Shown here: positions 63,503-64,000 of the stretch, piece by piece
Layout of the letters: each line of letters opens with the position of its first letter
Position numbering within the stretch: the stretch's first letter is position 1
Assembly: GCF_900111145.1 (NCBI RefSeq)
Contig: NZ_FOIR01000003.1
Coordinates: 310,001-374,000 of the forward strand
Length of the DNA stretch: 64,000 bases
Reading direction: 5' to 3'
DNA from: Roseivirga pacifica
GTDB taxonomy: Bacteria > Bacteroidota > Bacteroidia > Cytophagales > Cyclobacteriaceae
The notes under the pieces: model-generated
Databases searched by the model: none
Told to the model about the DNA's origin: nothing
Seen by the model: the letters and a program-made list of their open reading frames with translations, nothing else
Made by a program: the position numbers and the translations under genes

Positions 63503-63515
63503 GAGTTGAGTATTT

Positions 63516-63650
63516 AAAAGAGACCGTCAAAAACAGTTCTAAATCGTACCCCTGAATTCATTTCAGGGTCTGCCAAAACACGTAGAACCTCTTACAGATT
63601 CTGAAACAAGTTCAGAATGACGGTTCCGTTATTTTTGATCGGTCTCTTTT
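63516..63650. mobile_element. MITE/REP-like element, copy 2
   Basis: Terminal inverted repeats AAAAGAGACCGTCAAAAA (from 63516) and TTTTTGATCGGTCTCTTTT (to 63650) differ by one base insertion. Inside are CCCTGAAT..ATTTCAGGG and ATTCTGAA..TTCAGAATGACGG, the second nearly identical to the same part of copy 1. Located between the SusD-type gene and the phosphatase gene. No coding capacity. Confidence 0.65.
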
Positions 63651-63677
63651 AGTTAGGGTTGATTGAATCTAAACTAA

Positions 63678-64000
63678 TTAATTTACATCCCACCAAACTT
63701 TGGTGGTATTGTCATCAGCTCCTTGGCTTTGAACCGCTTCATCGTAATTCGCTTTATTCAAAGCCTGAACACTGCTTGGGTAGATGAACCTTACCGGAAC
63801 TGCTGGTTGTACAGCACCAGGGCCAGGTAGAATTTCAGGGTAGTTTGTTCTTCTCCAGTCGAACCAAGATTCGGTACCAGTAAAGAATAATGAAATCCAC
63901 TTTTGTGTACCGATTTTGCTCAACTTATCGTCTTGAGTACCCGTATAGGCCACTTCTGGCTGAGCAAAGTAAGCTGCATCAACTTCTACTGCATCCATGA
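63678..64000 (-). CDS. SusD/RagB-like outer-membrane lipoprotein, C-terminal part
   Basis: The last 106 or so residues of a gene that continues past the right edge. GTQKWISLFFTGTESWFDWRRTNYPEI, PVRFIYPSSVQALNKANYDEA and the terminal KVWWDVN are typical of the SusD-like_2 group. Such proteins cap a SusC TonB receptor, expected just outside the window. Being upstream of the phosphatase genes, it suggests uptake of a phosphorylated nutrient. Confidence 0.9.
   Translation of the reverse strand, partial: MDAVEVDAAYFAQPEVAYTGTQDDKLSKIGTQKWISLFFTGTESWFDWRRTNYPEILPGPGAVQPAVPVRFIYPSSVQALNKANYDEAVQSQGADDNTTKVWWDVN

Noticed and set aside
1-64000. tRNA, rRNA, CRISPR array, prophage or complete insertion sequence
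   Set aside because: No cloverleaf, rRNA core, spaced direct-repeat array, phage gene block or transposase gene was seen on reading both strands.

Overview
The window looks like a chromosomal segment of a Bacteroidota bacterium, most likely a marine Cytophagales relative (Roseivirga/Fulvivirga-like). The evidence is a SusD-type lipoprotein at the right edge, TonB receptors with carboxypeptidase-like N-terminal domains, MacB/FtsX permeases paired with PadR regulators, an ECF sigma factor with a TonB-domain partner, Bacteroidota-type promoters (TTG-N19-TAnnTTTG) and many genes without Shine-Dalgarno sites or with TTG/GTG starts. The species-level placement is inference. I saw no tRNA, rRNA, CRISPR array, prophage or intact insertion sequence.

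Layout. 0.2-9 kb: small secreted protein, an iodotyrosine-deiodinase-like flavoprotein overlapping a PBP4-type carboxypeptidase, an unrecognised 379-residue protein, then a VPS10/BNR-repeat protein and a secreted S10 carboxypeptidase. 9-15 kb (minus strand): CtlX-like amidinohydrolase with a MetA-type outer-membrane protein, and a TonB receptor-thioredoxin-MetA-type operon behind palindromic operator-like sites. 15.3-19 kb (minus): phhA-hisH-hisA-hisF-hisIE, preceded by a 20-codon Tyr/His-rich leader ORF, an intrinsic terminator and a matching antiterminator segment, which together look like a transcription attenuator. 19-23.6 kb: lipoprotein, vWA protein, and a divergent ECF sigma/TonB-domain pair. 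23.6-30.3 kb (minus): a sulfur block with TsdA-like dihaem cytochrome, porin, two YeeE/YedE half-transporters, a persulfide-dioxygenase/rhodanese protein and a SulP transporter. 30.5-44 kb: HigBA, PadR/permease, CsbD, acetyltransferase, uracil-DNA glycosylase-like protein, cyclase, luciferase-like oxidoreductase, GH43, a DUF2178/XRE/quinone reductase operon, a DUF885-like lipoprotein and a DUF748-like protein. 44.3-51.4 kb (minus): ferritin overlapping a Crp/Fnr regulator, and a TetR-ABC-HlyD-TolC export operon. 51.5-52.3 kb: about 0.7 kb without a credible protein gene that reads as a large structured RNA on the minus strand, with a 12-bp-periodic array of DnaA-box-like 9-mers directly upstream. 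52.4-55 kb: glnS and an agmatinase-family gene. 55-64 kb (minus): a phosphorus-acquisition-like locus (SusD C-terminus, two alkaline-phosphatase-superfamily proteins, PhoX, class-III aminotransferase-like protein, purple-acid-phosphatase-like lipoprotein, GDPD/PI-PLC-like protein) with two MITE/REP-like elements around one phosphatase gene.

The observations I rate highest are the composite Tyr/His attenuator in front of phhA-his (18812-18980), and the unassigned structured RNA with its adjacent DnaA-box array (51480-52278).
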